Shown piece after piece: positions 1 to 7,397 of a DNA stretch of 64,000 nt; position 1 is the stretch's first letter, and every line of letters begins with the position of its first letter. Location: positions 1-64,000 of the IMG/VR virus record IMGVR_UViG_3300023106_000010; one strand, written 5' to 3'. The position numbers were made by a program, and so were the translations under genes. Source of the stretch: a virus. The notes under the pieces were generated by a model. The model did not search any database. It was given only the letters and a program-made list of their open reading frames with translations, and had not been told where the DNA came from.

Positions 1-3
1 ATC

Positions 4-576
4 ATGAAACTCTCAGAAGCAATCGACCGTATCAACAAAGACGACATTGACTCGTGTTATGATATAGAAGTATTTAATAGTGCTTTAGGTATGAACTGTT
101 ATGCTTATGACAGCATTATTAAAGAACGTCTTAAGTATGCATTCCTGACTAAATGGTTGTGCACAGATACATGGGTTGGCGTGCGAGTGTATTTCCTTGA
201 CGGTATTGCGGTTGCTGTAACGAGTCAGACAGCACGTAAGAATGATGAGGAGGTAGAGTTTATCAGTGCTAGTGATGCAGAACGTATGCAAAGGTTCCTG
301 TTAGAACTGTCTCAAGTGGAGCAGCCTAGCTTCAGTGTGTGCAACCTTGACGAAGAGATTGGAGAATTCTACACTGTGGCTTATGGTAGTCAACTACTGA
401 CCAAAGAAGGTTATTACAACGGCTTTAAGGCAACTGTACAGAAAGAGTATGATAGTATGGCAGACATTAAAAAGTGGTCGGTGATTGAGATTTTATACAA
501 TGACGGACAGAGTACAATCTTTAAAGAGATTCCTTTGAGCGAGTTTAAGATTCCTTTTAATGTGGTTAAAGAATAA
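4..576 (+). CDS. Hypothetical protein, 190 aa
   Basis: Soluble, acidic protein of unknown function and no family I recognise. It opens the rightward group of small genes. The ATG is 3 nt from the window edge, so the ribosome site lies outside and the start could be further upstream. It is followed after 1 nt by another small gene, which suggests co-transcription. Confidence 0.75.
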   Translation: MKLSEAIDRINKDDIDSCYDIEVFNSALGMNCYAYDSIIKERLKYAFLTKWLCTDTWVGVRVYFLDGIAVAVTSQTARKNDEEVEFISASDAERMQRFLLELSQVEQPSFSVCNLDEEIGEFYTVAYGSQLLTKEGYYNGFKATVQKEYDSMADIKKWSVIEILYNDGQSTIFKEIPLSEFKIPFNVVKE

Positions 577-577
577 C

Positions 578-760
578 ATGACAAAATACAACAATTTCAT
601 AGAAGCACTAAAACAGCTTTGCATAGAACATGACGTACAGCTTGATACAGGCTATGACGGCTGTGCAGTGTACGATATGGAAACAGAGGGCTATTCGGCA
701 GGAATGGCCTTTAGTCAGGACATTGTGCCTTATGATGCTACAATTTTGGATGATGAATAA
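578..760 (+). CDS. Small acidic protein, 60 aa, paralogue of the 56275-56478 gene
   Basis: Function unknown. The N-terminus (MTKYNNFIEALKQLC...EHDVQLD) closely matches that of the leftward gene at 56275-56478 (MTTKFDNFKAALEALC...EHGVMLD), so the two are paralogues in different arms of the genome. The start at 578 was chosen because it begins right after the upstream stop and restores the match to the paralogue. The ribosome site (AAAGAAT) is weak. Confidence 0.7.
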   Translation: MTKYNNFIEALKQLCIEHDVQLDTGYDGCAVYDMETEGYSAGMAFSQDIVPYDATILDDE

Positions 761-763
761 CCC

Positions 764-792
764 TTGACAATCCCCTCACAACACTGTAGAAT
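764..792 (+). promoter_or_regulatory. Sigma70-like promoter
   Basis: TTGACA at 764-769 and TAGAAT at 787-792 with a 17-nt spacer, 33 nt before the next gene. The spacer contains CCCTCACAACA, which recurs in the promoter at 2779-2807. Confidence 0.75.
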
Positions 793-824
793 AGCCTCAT
801 ACATTCATTATTTGGAGAAAGATC

Positions 825-980
825 ATGATTACCAAAGAACAAGCAACCATTCTGAAAACTCTTATCATCGAAGAAAAGAAAGCACAGTTTCAAAGCGACA
901 TTAGCAATAAACATTACTCTGACTGGATTTGCGCATCTCAAAAGGTTGAAGATTACATTAACGAATTGACTAGTGAATAA
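825..980 (+). CDS. Small hypothetical protein, 51 aa
   Basis: Charged, mostly helical-looking peptide starting MITKEQATIL and ending NELTSE. It has a good ribosome site (GGAGAAA, 8 nt before ATG) and lies just downstream of a consensus promoter, so it is probably the first gene of an early transcript. No function can be assigned. Confidence 0.6.
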   Translation: MITKEQATILKTLIIEEKKAQFQSDISNKHYSDWICASQKVEDYINELTSE

Positions 981-1034
981 ACGACAGCCTAACAAATAGG
1001 CTTGCCGAGGAATGTTTTAATTTGCGAGGGATGT

Positions 1035-1373
1035 ATGTATTACAACTTATTTCTAGACGATGAACGACTACCAGAAGATGTAACATGGATCGATTACGGC
1101 AACATTGGTTGCTGGCATACCATCCGCACATTTGACCAATTTAAACAGGCTATTGTGCATTGCATGCCTGAGTACATTTCTTTCGATCATGATATACAAT
1201 GCTTTGATGTTGACAACAATCAAGAATACACTGGGTATGACTGCTTAAAATGGCTTGCATACTATTGTCAACAATACGATTATATGATGCCTGTATGTTT
1301 CTTCCACAGCAAGAATCCTGTAGGTGTAAAGAATATGGAAAGTTATTATAAATCCTATAAGGCGCAAGAATAG
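1035..1373 (+). CDS. Cyclic-phosphate-processing receiver-like (cREC) domain protein, 112 aa
   Basis: The protein opens with MYYNLFLDDERLP. This hydrophobic strand ending in a double Asp is typical of receiver-fold proteins of the cREC type. It continues with EYISFDHDI, a second acidic strand, and TGYDCLKWL...FHSKNPVG, which fits the family's C-terminal motif. It has no output domain. The family is thought to act on cyclic or terminal phosphates of RNA or nucleotides. The start at 1035 follows GAGGG; an upstream in-frame start at 1002 lacks a ribosome site. The role here (RNA repair, or countering host signalling) is inference. Confidence 0.65.
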   Translation: MYYNLFLDDERLPEDVTWIDYGNIGCWHTIRTFDQFKQAIVHCMPEYISFDHDIQCFDVDNNQEYTGYDCLKWLAYYCQQYDYMMPVCFFHSKNPVGVKNMESYYKSYKAQE

Positions 1374-1374
1374 G

Positions 1375-1527
1375 ATGATAACAATCCTCTGGACAGAATC
1401 CGACATACCAATAACATTCAAGAAACGTTATATGTTCTGGCGAGAACAATGCATGTGTGACGTGTTGACAAGCGGCTTTCTGGCGTTGTTGGGAATGATG
1501 AATAAGCCTATTAGGGAATCAAAATGA
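1375..1527 (+). CDS. Small hypothetical protein, 50 aa
   Basis: Starts 1 nt after the stop of the receiver-like gene and ends with a 4-nt ATGA overlap into the next gene, the layout of a translationally coupled operon. The sequence (MITILWTESD...NKPIRESK) has basic and hydrophobic patches but no recognisable domain. Confidence 0.5.
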   Translation: MITILWTESDIPITFKKRYMFWREQCMCDVLTSGFLALLGMMNKPIRESK

Positions 1528-1793
1528 CTTATGAAATTGAGCCTCTTACAAAAGAGGAAAAGAAGTGGATTAAAGACTTTCAAAAGCTTATGGATAAATG
1601 TCCGTCTAAGCGTTTTGGTTGCTACACCACAGGAGATTGCAATCTTGCAATATATGATAAACCTGTGTTCGACTCTGTTAGAGAAGAAAGTAGGCGCTAC
1701 GAAGAATTAGATGATGTTATTGTACATCAAGAAATAGGTACAATTCTAGACGAAGTATTTATGCCGTTTCAGGTTGACGGTGTGGCAGGTTGA
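1524..1793 (+). CDS. Hypothetical protein, 89 aa
   Basis: Hydrophilic, charged protein (MTYEIEPLTKEEKKW...). It starts within the ATGA overlap with the previous stop and has AGGGAAT upstream of ATG. Three cysteines but no clear zinc motif. Function unknown. Confidence 0.65.
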   Translation: MTYEIEPLTKEEKKWIKDFQKLMDKCPSKRFGCYTTGDCNLAIYDKPVFDSVREESRRYEELDDVIVHQEIGTILDEVFMPFQVDGVAG

Positions 1794-1794
1794 T

Positions 1795-1938
1795 ATGCAA
1801 TCACGTAATCAACGAGAAGGCCACTATGCCGGATACACCCGTTGGCACGGAGGACATCATTACAGGCGTAAATTCTTCGTTCGTACAGCTACAATGACAA
1901 AGTGCGGAGCTATTGTTGTAAAACGGCACAACAAATAA
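1795..1938 (+). CDS. Small basic protein, 47 aa
   Basis: Very basic and histidine-rich (YTRWHGGHHYRRKFFVR), pI clearly above 10 by inspection, which suggests nucleic-acid binding. It starts 1 nt after the upstream stop, with GGCAGG before the ATG. No family recognised. Confidence 0.5.
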   Translation: MQSRNQREGHYAGYTRWHGGHHYRRKFFVRTATMTKCGAIVVKRHNK

Positions 1939-1975
1939 TTGTACATTTCTCTTGCGTTGGTGCGGAAGATATGAG

Positions 1976-2041
1976 ATGATGTGTCTATCGGTAGCGCAAG
2001 CGAACGACAAGCGAAGCGCAGAATTGGAAGTGCAGAGGTAA
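1976..2041 (+). CDS. Possible 21-aa peptide
   Basis: Short reading frame (MMCLSVAQANDKRS...) preceded by GGAAGATATGAG. It fills part of the gap between two better-supported genes. It may only be leader sequence. Confidence 0.25.
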   Translation: MMCLSVAQANDKRSAELEVQR

Positions 2042-2083
2042 GCACCGAACGATTGGAAGCAAACACACAACAGGAGGAACAAA

Positions 2084-2413
2084 ATGCTCAAGTTCACAAT
2101 AGCTAAGAAAACTTGCAAATGCTTCCTGTGTGGTGCAGAAATCAAAGAAGGACAGAAAGCACAATGGTTCGAGAAAGTTTCTACAGGTCATGGTGAGTGG
2201 TCCGGCAAAGCTTACAATCGTACACAATGGAAATTGATCTGCGAAAGCGGCTGTGGTGATCGTTTGCACGCCAAAGAGTTACTAGCTAAGACTACCAAAG
2301 AACAACAAGATGCTCATTTCTTGATAGCTCAACTGAGGTCCATAGCTACACCAGAACAGGATATTATTAAGATGATTGACTACTACGCGCAGAAGGGTAT
2401 TGTCGTATCATGA
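2084..2413 (+). CDS. Zinc-finger-like protein, 109 aa
   Basis: Carries CKCFLCGAEIKEGQ near residues 12-25 and CESGCGDRLH about 40 residues later. This is a CxxC plus CxxxC/H arrangement of a small treble-clef or ribbon finger. The ribosome site AGGAGGAACAAA is strong. The C-terminal half is helical. It probably binds DNA, RNA or protein; the exact role is unknown. It overlaps the next gene by ATGA. Confidence 0.65.
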   Translation: MLKFTIAKKTCKCFLCGAEIKEGQKAQWFEKVSTGHGEWSGKAYNRTQWKLICESGCGDRLHAKELLAKTTKEQQDAHFLIAQLRSIATPEQDIIKMIDYYAQKGIVVS

Positions 2414-2577
2414 CCACCCTAATCAAATACCTACAGCAACACTCTATCAACGTCCTCTCCGCGCATGAGGGAAAGATTGTTGTAGAGGCTGTTTACAGCA
2501 AGGATGGAGTAGCATTTTCGCAAGAGGAAACTATTGAGGCTGATTTTGGGGCTGTGCGGGATTGGCTGGGATACTAG
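2410..2577 (+). CDS. Small hypothetical protein, 55 aa
   Basis: Starts in the 4-nt overlap with the zinc-finger gene and encodes an acidic peptide ending DFGAVRDWLGY. No recognisable domain. Coupling to the upstream gene is the main support. Confidence 0.5.
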   Translation: MTTLIKYLQQHSINVLSAHEGKIVVEAVYSKDGVAFSQEETIEADFGAVRDWLGY

Positions 2578-2630
2578 CGCAAGCTAGTCTTTCTCTGATT
2601 TACATTCGATCAAGTATTAAGGATAAAATC

Positions 2631-2771
2631 ATGAATACATACAAAATTGTTGTTAAAGATACCGGTGAAGAACTGCGAGTTTTCTACGGCGATGTCTACC
2701 TTGACGAGTGTCTCTCTACTTGGAGACGTGTCATTGGTAAAGAGATTATTGCTGTTCTTGTAAAAGGGTAG
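2631..2771 (+). CDS. Small hypothetical protein, 46 aa
   Basis: Starts MNTYKIVVKDTGEELR, with AAGGATAAAATC before the ATG. It looks like a compact beta-rich domain. An upstream in-frame start at 2562 has no ribosome site. Function unknown. Confidence 0.6.
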   Translation: MNTYKIVVKDTGEELRVFYGDVYLDECLSTWRRVIGKEIIAVLVKG

Positions 2772-2778
2772 AAATAGC

Positions 2779-2807
2779 TTGCATTCCCTCACAACATAGC
2801 GTATTAT
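2779..2807 (+). promoter_or_regulatory. Sigma70-like promoter
   Basis: TTGCAT at 2779-2784 and TATTAT at 2802-2807, spacer 17. It shares the block CCCTCACAACA with the promoter at 764-792, so the two may be a duplicated early promoter. Confidence 0.65.
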
Positions 2808-2863
2808 TCTTTACATGGGCTGAGGCAATGTGCTGAGGCGGAATGATTCTTAGGAGAAATAAC

Positions 2864-3034
2864 ATGCAAGTCAAGATTACATATAATAGCAACGATAACG
2901 CAATCTTCACCGGCGTAACGAGTATTGTCGAAAAGAGCGACGGCTACGGCAGCAAAGTTTATTCTTTGTACAGTGCTGAAGGATTGCTGTATAGTATTGG
3001 CGACAGTCAGATCAAAACTATTGAGATTGTATGA
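2864..3034 (+). CDS. Small hypothetical protein, 56 aa
   Basis: MQVKITYNSNDNAIFTGV..., a beta-strand-rich peptide. GGAGAAATAAC precedes the ATG and a promoter lies 57 nt upstream. It overlaps the next gene by 4 nt. Function unknown. Confidence 0.65.
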   Translation: MQVKITYNSNDNAIFTGVTSIVEKSDGYGSKVYSLYSAEGLLYSIGDSQIKTIEIV

Positions 3035-3300
3035 AAATTCGTTGGTATGATGATGACCAATACGTTACCGCCGAAACTGTTGAATCTAGTATGAAAGGAA
3101 TTCCCATGTTCAAACAAGGTGACATTGTGGTATGTGTTGACGATGAAGATTCAGAGGCTAACGCTCTGTGCGTAATGCCTCTTTTGCAACACTTGGCACA
3201 ATACACTGTAGAAGACTCTGAGACATTCTTTGTCAAGCTGGAGGGTGTTCAGGGTGAGTGGCATGAGACTAGGTTTGTTTTGGCTGAGGAGGATGTATGA
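3031..3300 (+). CDS. Hypothetical protein, 89 aa
   Basis: Acidic protein with a central segment KQGDIVVCVDDEDSEA that resembles small SH3-like barrel domains; this is only a resemblance. ATGA overlaps on both sides show translational coupling with the flanking genes. Confidence 0.65.
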   Translation: MKIRWYDDDQYVTAETVESSMKGIPMFKQGDIVVCVDDEDSEANALCVMPLLQHLAQYTVEDSETFFVKLEGVQGEWHETRFVLAEEDV

Positions 3301-3506
3301 GCAAAATAACGTTTAAAGGAGATATGACGCCTCCTAAGTACGAACATGGTCAAGCTGTGCGCTACCTTAGTAGCGATGGCGTAGTACAGCACAGGAAGCA
3401 TTCTAAGGACACTAATAGCTGGAGTTATGGCGTTGTGTTCGGAGGAATGCTAGGTTTGCAATGGATGAGTGAGGAGCATGTTAAGGTTTGTGCTGTCTCA
3501 GAATAA
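3297..3506 (+). CDS. Small hypothetical protein, 69 aa
   Basis: Contains PPKYEHGQAVRYLSSDGVV, which resembles a small beta-barrel (SH3 or KOW-like) start. Coupled to the upstream gene by ATGA. Function unknown. Confidence 0.6.
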   Translation: MSKITFKGDMTPPKYEHGQAVRYLSSDGVVQHRKHSKDTNSWSYGVVFGGMLGLQWMSEEHVKVCAVSE

Positions 3507-3534
3507 CAACATTCAATTTATTTGAAGAATTCTC

Positions 3535-3562
3535 TTGTGTTCTTTGTGGATGGGTGTATACT
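3535..3562 (+). promoter_or_regulatory. Sigma70-like promoter
   Basis: TTGTGT at 3535-3540 and TATACT at 3557-3562 with a 16-nt spacer, 38 nt upstream of the next start codon. Confidence 0.6.
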
Positions 3563-3600
3563 TAATACATCGAGCAAGCAAACACAAACAGGAGAAAATC

Positions 3601-3840
3601 ATGAACGTAATCGAACTCTTCAAAGACATCAAAAGCGAATGCCTCACTGAAGTAAAATCCGCTGCTGTCACTTTCTATAGTGACGTACGAGGACTAACGA
3701 TTCGACAGACATTCTACGTCTACCCTGATGATTCCATTGTTAGTCTTATGTCATTCGACGGTGGTTATGAAGTTGTTAGCCTTAATAACGAAGAGTCCTC
3801 TATTTTCCGTCATCTCAATCAAAGCTACTTCTACCTATAA
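3601..3840 (+). CDS. Hypothetical protein, 79 aa
   Basis: MNVIELFKDIKSECL..., a mixed alpha-beta peptide with no known domain. AGGAGAAAATC precedes the ATG, and a promoter ends 38 nt upstream. The stop overlaps the next ATG by one nucleotide. Confidence 0.65.
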   Translation: MNVIELFKDIKSECLTEVKSAAVTFYSDVRGLTIRQTFYVYPDDSIVSLMSFDGGYEVVSLNNEESSIFRHLNQSYFYL

Positions 3841-4040
3841 TGAAAATCATCAAAATGAACTATAGCCGTAACCCTTGGAGGCTTGTAACCTCTGAGGGAA
3901 TGGAAGTGTATATTGACACTCCTATGAAGCATCCGTCACTAGGGGAGACTATTATAAATGGGCCTGTGTGCGGAGCGACTAAAGCGGATTGCCAAGAAAT
4001 TGCTTTGAGTATGTTGGAGCATTTTCTTAAAAGGAAGTAA
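3840..4040 (+). CDS. Small hypothetical protein, 66 aa
   Basis: MKIIKMNYSRNPWRLVT...; strands followed by a C-terminal helix (ALSMLEHFLKRK). It overlaps the previous stop by one base (TAATG). Function unknown. Confidence 0.6.
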   Translation: MKIIKMNYSRNPWRLVTSEGMEVYIDTPMKHPSLGETIINGPVCGATKADCQEIALSMLEHFLKRK

Positions 4041-4095
4041 TCTTCGTTGTAAGAACACAACATAACAAATAATTACGCTCATGTGCAAATAATGC

Positions 4096-4124
4096 TTGCA
4101 TGTGGGCTTTGTTACGTATATAAT
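4096..4124 (+). promoter_or_regulatory. Sigma70-like promoter
   Basis: TTGCAT at 4096-4101 and a perfect TATAAT at 4119-4124, spacer 17, followed 25 nt later by a start codon with a strong ribosome site. Confidence 0.75.
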
Positions 4125-4149
4125 TACTACATCAACTAAGGAGAACAAC

Positions 4150-4344
4150 ATGATTAAGACTTGTAACGGTTGTAGGGCCATGGAGACATCACAATACAGT
4201 AAGTGTTTGCTAGGGTACAAACTAGATGTTGTTAAGACCCTATTGGGAGTTCAAGTAGGGTGTAAGCCTAGTGGTGGGGATTGCCCTAAGCCTAAGAACA
4301 ATGATGATCTGTGTTATTACTTGTTGAGGAAACATCAATTATGA
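4150..4344 (+). CDS. Cysteine-rich small protein, 64 aa
   Basis: Seven cysteines including CNGC at residues 5-8, C19, C37, C44 and C54, suggesting a metal-binding or disulphide-rich fold. AAGGAGAACAAC precedes the ATG. An upstream in-frame start at 4096 would lie inside the promoter and was rejected. Confidence 0.65.
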   Translation: MIKTCNGCRAMETSQYSKCLLGYKLDVVKTLLGVQVGCKPSGGDCPKPKNNDDLCYYLLRKHQL

Positions 4345-4571
4345 CTATTACAAAGAACATCGGCTACGCATACCCTACTAGCCCTCTCGCTAAAGAGCTA
4401 GGCTATGGTCCTGTAGGCTGCTGGTACATAGCCCTGTATGACGATGACAATCCCATCAAGAACAATAACGTATGCGCAGCGGCTGAGAAGAGGGAAGGAC
4501 TGATAAGCCTTGTTCCAGCCTTCGCAGGTAGTCATGTTGCATGGGGTAAGTACAGTATGCATAAAGAATAA
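4341..4571 (+). CDS. Hypothetical protein, 76 aa
   Basis: Last gene of the left rightward block, coupled to the previous one by ATGA. Mixed polarity (MTITKNIGYAYPTSPLAK...). No domain recognised. A terminator follows 30 nt downstream. Confidence 0.65.
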   Translation: MTITKNIGYAYPTSPLAKELGYGPVGCWYIALYDDDNPIKNNNVCAAAEKREGLISLVPAFAGSHVAWGKYSMHKE

Positions 4572-4600
4572 CCATTGAGGATAGGTACAACAGAACACAG

Positions 4601-4625
4601 AGGCCACCCTATGAGGTGGTCTTTT
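4601..4625 (+). terminator. Rho-independent terminator
   Basis: Stem GGCCACC/GGTGGTC around loop CTATGA, followed by CTTTT. It closes the left block of small genes. Confidence 0.75.
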
Positions 4626-4999
4626 GCTATCTAAAAGTATCGTAATATAGTACTTATAGTAGTCTCACACAGTACCTCTTATTGTGCCTAAAATATAGGC
4701 AGCTATCATACACTATAGTAAGTGTTATACCTGACCAACACACTGCCTAATTATTGTGCAGTATTAAACCCACAATTCCCACCCGAATCCCCTCGCATCT
4801 TATCGCGCAGAACATTCTCATTAATAACCAACGAGTCATTAATATCCTACAATGTTGCTACAAGGTAACGCTCTCAACTGTTTCCAAGAAGCATTATGTT
4901 ACAGCAGAGTAACAATTAGCAGCCTGATAACATATCGAGCAGGGATTATTCAGCAGAGGGGTTGTGAGGGGCTGTATGGGCAAGCATAGGTGACATATC

Positions 5000-5078
5000 A
5001 AAGCGGCAGAATGGGAGGCTCTGAGAGGGTGTAGAGGCTTGATTACAAAGGGATTATAGGCGGCAGATAAAGCGGCAG
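5000..5078 (+). repeat. AAAGCGGCAG direct repeats
   Basis: AAAGCGGCAG occurs exactly at 5000-5009 and 5069-5078, with a shorter copy GGCGGCAG at 5059-5066. Confidence 0.55.
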
Positions 5079-5311
5079 CTATCACGAATAGACATGCAGA
5101 TTATGAATGACCAGATGAGAATCATTCCTATCCTATAATCATTTGAATAGAGGGAGGACGGCTGCAATAGGTGGTTACGAGGGTAAACTACTGTACGAAT
5201 ATACAGATATTTCGTTGTCTTAGTAGCAACACTACAGCCACCGTGCGGCAGGTTTAATACCACTTGCGCCTATGACCATTTCCAAAGACACTCTCAACGC
5301 ACCAAAATTGT

Positions 5312-5366
5312 GCAAAATAATCCTGCCAATAAGGCGCAAATAAGCTCAGATATTCTGCAAATAAGC
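5312..5366 (+). repeat. GCAAATAAGC iteron-like repeats
   Basis: GCAAATAAGC at 5336-5345 and 5357-5366 (period 21 nt) with an imperfect copy GCAAAATAA at 5312-5320 (24 nt earlier). Helical-turn spacing suggests a protein-binding array; the nearest gene is a serine recombinase. Confidence 0.5.
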
Positions 5367-5432
5367 CCTATCTAAGAAATAGAAATAGGGACTCTTTCAA
5401 AAAATTATTTTCAAAATTTCCTGTAAATATTC

Positions 5433-5461
5433 TTGCACAATATAGGAAATCTCTGTACAAT
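5433..5461 (+). promoter_or_regulatory. Promoter of the serine recombinase gene
   Basis: TTGCAC at 5433-5438 and TACAAT at 5456-5461 with a 17-nt spacer, 39 nt before the start codon. Confidence 0.65.
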
Positions 5462-5500
5462 CTCTACATCGAGAATGAATTACTGGAAAGAGATAAAATC

Positions 5501-6175
5501 ATGACAAAAGTGTATGGGTATTTGAGAATTAGTACGAGCAATAAAAATCAGACTACTGATAACCAAAAGAAAGAAATTCTTGATGCTGGCTTTGCTGTGA
5601 GTGAGTGGTTCTCCGATGACGGAGTGTCAGGCACTGTAGATGCGTTCTCTCGCCCAAAGTTCAAACAGATGATTGAGAAGTGCGAAGCAGGGGACACAGT
5701 GGTCATCGTGAAAATTGATAGGCTAGGGAGAACGTCTGTTGACACTTTGCAAACTATCAAGCAAATCAAAGAAAAGAAAATCTGCTTAGTGGTCATCCAA
5801 CTGGGTAAGATGGACATCACCAGTTCTGCTGGCAAGATGATGATTACGATGCTTACTGCGGTGGCTGAGATGGAACGAGACATGATTGTAGAGAGGATTC
5901 ATGCTGGATTGGAACGTACTAAAGCACAAGGAACCAAACTAGGTCCACCTTTGAAGTTGACACCAGAAATCCTTTCAAGTATGATTGAAGATAGAAAATC
6001 TGGTGCCAAGCTGAAAGACATAGCACTAAAGCACGGCGTTCATTCTAGCTTAGTTGATCGCAATGTAAAGCGATGGGAGGGGAAGATGCCCGAATATTTG
6101 AAAGAGCACGAGCGGAGGGAAGTACAATATCAAGCTTCGTTTCAGAAGAGGGTGAATGGGTCTGCACAAAGTTAA
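5501..6175 (+). CDS. Serine recombinase, resolvase/invertase family, 224 aa
   Basis: Small serine recombinase that cuts and rejoins DNA through a 5'-phosphoserine link. YLRISTSNKNQ at residues 7-17 carries the nucleophile Ser11 with Arg9. KIDRLGRTSVD near residues 71-81 is the second active-site block, and AEMERDMIVERIHAGLERTKAQG is the usual long helix into a C-terminal helix-turn-helix (LKDIALKHGVHSSLVDRNVKR). The length matches resolvases and invertases, not large serine integrases. It has its own promoter and a repeat-rich region upstream. Its last 131 bp overlap the tail of a convergent endonuclease gene. Its job (segment inversion, multimer resolution, or a mobile-element remnant) is open. 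Confidence 0.9.
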   Translation: MTKVYGYLRISTSNKNQTTDNQKKEILDAGFAVSEWFSDDGVSGTVDAFSRPKFKQMIEKCEAGDTVVIVKIDRLGRTSVDTLQTIKQIKEKKICLVVIQLGKMDITSSAGKMMITMLTAVAEMERDMIVERIHAGLERTKAQGTKLGPPLKLTPEILSSMIEDRKSGAKLKDIALKHGVHSSLVDRNVKRWEGKMPEYLKEHERREVQYQASFQKRVNGSAQS

Positions 6176-7397
6176 CTAGGTTATCAAAATCTTCCGAACT
6201 GACTGCCTCTTCACGGAAACCAGAGATGTTCTGAGAGCAGATTTCAAAATTATGGAAAATTTTACTCTCTACTGCCAAAGTCTTCTTCCCAGAGAAGTTG
6301 AAGATTCTTTGCTCAGTAATTGTGTAACCATATTTGTAAAGCTCTGATACGTGTCTTTGCAGCCTTTTCTCAATTTGATTTGAAATACCATAACCTGTGA
6401 AATTGCCGCCCTCACCTTCTATTTTGAGAATGTATAAGCTACCGGGTAAACTTGTCTTATACCCACCGCCTACCCTGCACAAAGGACATTGTATTTCTCT
6501 CGTTTTCATAGTAAGCACACTGCTATCAAAATTGCCATGATGCTCGCAGAACATTTTAAATTTCAGTTTACTGGTATGTTGCCAGTTGTTTTTCTCGTGG
6601 AATCCTACAAAAGAGTAATGAGCTTTTTCAGGTGAACTGAGGTGTTGTTCTATTTGAAAGCGCCTTTGCTCGACAGAATAGATAAAGTGTTCGCCACATC
6701 TACAGGGTAAGTTCCCTTTCTGTAGTTGTTGTGCAGTTGTTTCAAATACACCTGAACACAAACCTTGCTGTACATATTCATCCTCGCTACAAATACCGCA
6801 AGTCATCGCCCACTTGTTTCCAGTATTGTGACCTTCAAGACTAATCTTTCTCTTTTCAGGCGTCCTCCAGAATACGGAACCTTCTGGATACCTTTTCAAA
6901 GCTGTTATATTTTCAATGATAAGTTGTTCATCCACAGTTCGACGTTCGGATATAAAATTCTTTTCACACTCTATGCACATCCCTTTGTACCTACTGCCAA
7001 GAATCACATGTACGTCAACTGTGTTCCATATAGTATTATGCACAGTGCACCGCAAAGTCAATCTGGTGTCCACTCCACGGTAAGGCTCGGCGAAGCCTAT
7101 AAGTTCTAAATTGAAACCCTTCTCAACAATTCTCCTACGAATCCTTAACAACATTTGTTCCGGGCTGTATTGGTAAGCTCCACATCCACAAGGTTGAATT
7201 CCTTTATTGAGATTCCCTGACGTAATAGTGAATACACCGTCTCCAAACATCTCATGGTCTTTTGAGCAGATAGAGCACTTTATGTATAGCATTCTCTTAC
7301 CACCAACTCCTGCTTTAGTATCCACATCAACTACTTCCAACTGCTTGTGTTTTCCAAAAACTTCTCCGATGTAACTTTCAAGACTTCTCGACGCCAT
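6045..7397 (-). CDS. GIY-YIG-type homing endonuclease with zinc-ribbon repeats, 450 aa
   Basis: The N-terminal 290 residues hold repeated Cys pairs (IKCSICSKDHE, CGCGAYQYSPEQ, CGICSEDEY, CRCGEHFIYSVEQ, CPLC) typical of multi-finger DNA readers. About residues 325-395 form a GIY-YIG-like nuclease (SLYILKIEGEGG..GYGISNQIEKRLQRH). The start follows GAGGGAGATGTGA and lies directly after the stop of the HTH gene, so the two form one transcript. The last 43 residues are encoded opposite the recombinase 3' end and may be a late extension. A self-propagating endonuclease is the likely nature. Confidence 0.75.
   Translation of the reverse strand: MASRSLESYIGEVFGKHKQLEVVDVDTKAGVGGKRMLYIKCSICSKDHEMFGDGVFTITSGNLNKGIQPCGCGAYQYSPEQMLLRIRRRIVEKGFNLELIGFAEPYRGVDTRLTLRCTVHNTIWNTVDVHVILGSRYKGMCIECEKNFISERRTVDEQLIIENITALKRYPEGSVFWRTPEKRKISLEGHNTGNKWAMTCGICSEDEYVQQGLCSGVFETTAQQLQKGNLPCRCGEHFIYSVEQRRFQIEQHLSSPEKAHYSFVGFHEKNNWQHTSKLKFKMFCEHHGNFDSSVLTMKTREIQCPLCRVGGGYKTSLPGSLYILKIEGEGGNFTGYGISNQIEKRLQRHVSELYKYGYTITEQRIFNFSGKKTLAVESKIFHNFEICSQNISGFREEAVSSEDFDNLVNFVQTHSPSSETKLDIVLPSARALSNIRASSPPIALHCDQLS

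Larger units (their letters stand above)
4628..5432. other. Long non-coding region with short direct repeats
   Basis: About 800 bp with no convincing reading frame on either strand, unusual in this otherwise tightly packed genome. It holds AAAGCGGCAG repeats near 5000-5078 and GCAAATAAGC repeats near 5312-5366. Possible roles are a recombination (res-like) site for the adjacent serine recombinase, a replication origin or a packaging or terminal region. The sequence alone does not decide. Confidence 0.5.

Noticed and set aside
5501-6175. Phage integrase with attachment site in a tRNA
   Set aside because: The protein lacks the large C-terminal domain of serine integrases, and no core repeat with the tRNA genes was found by eye.
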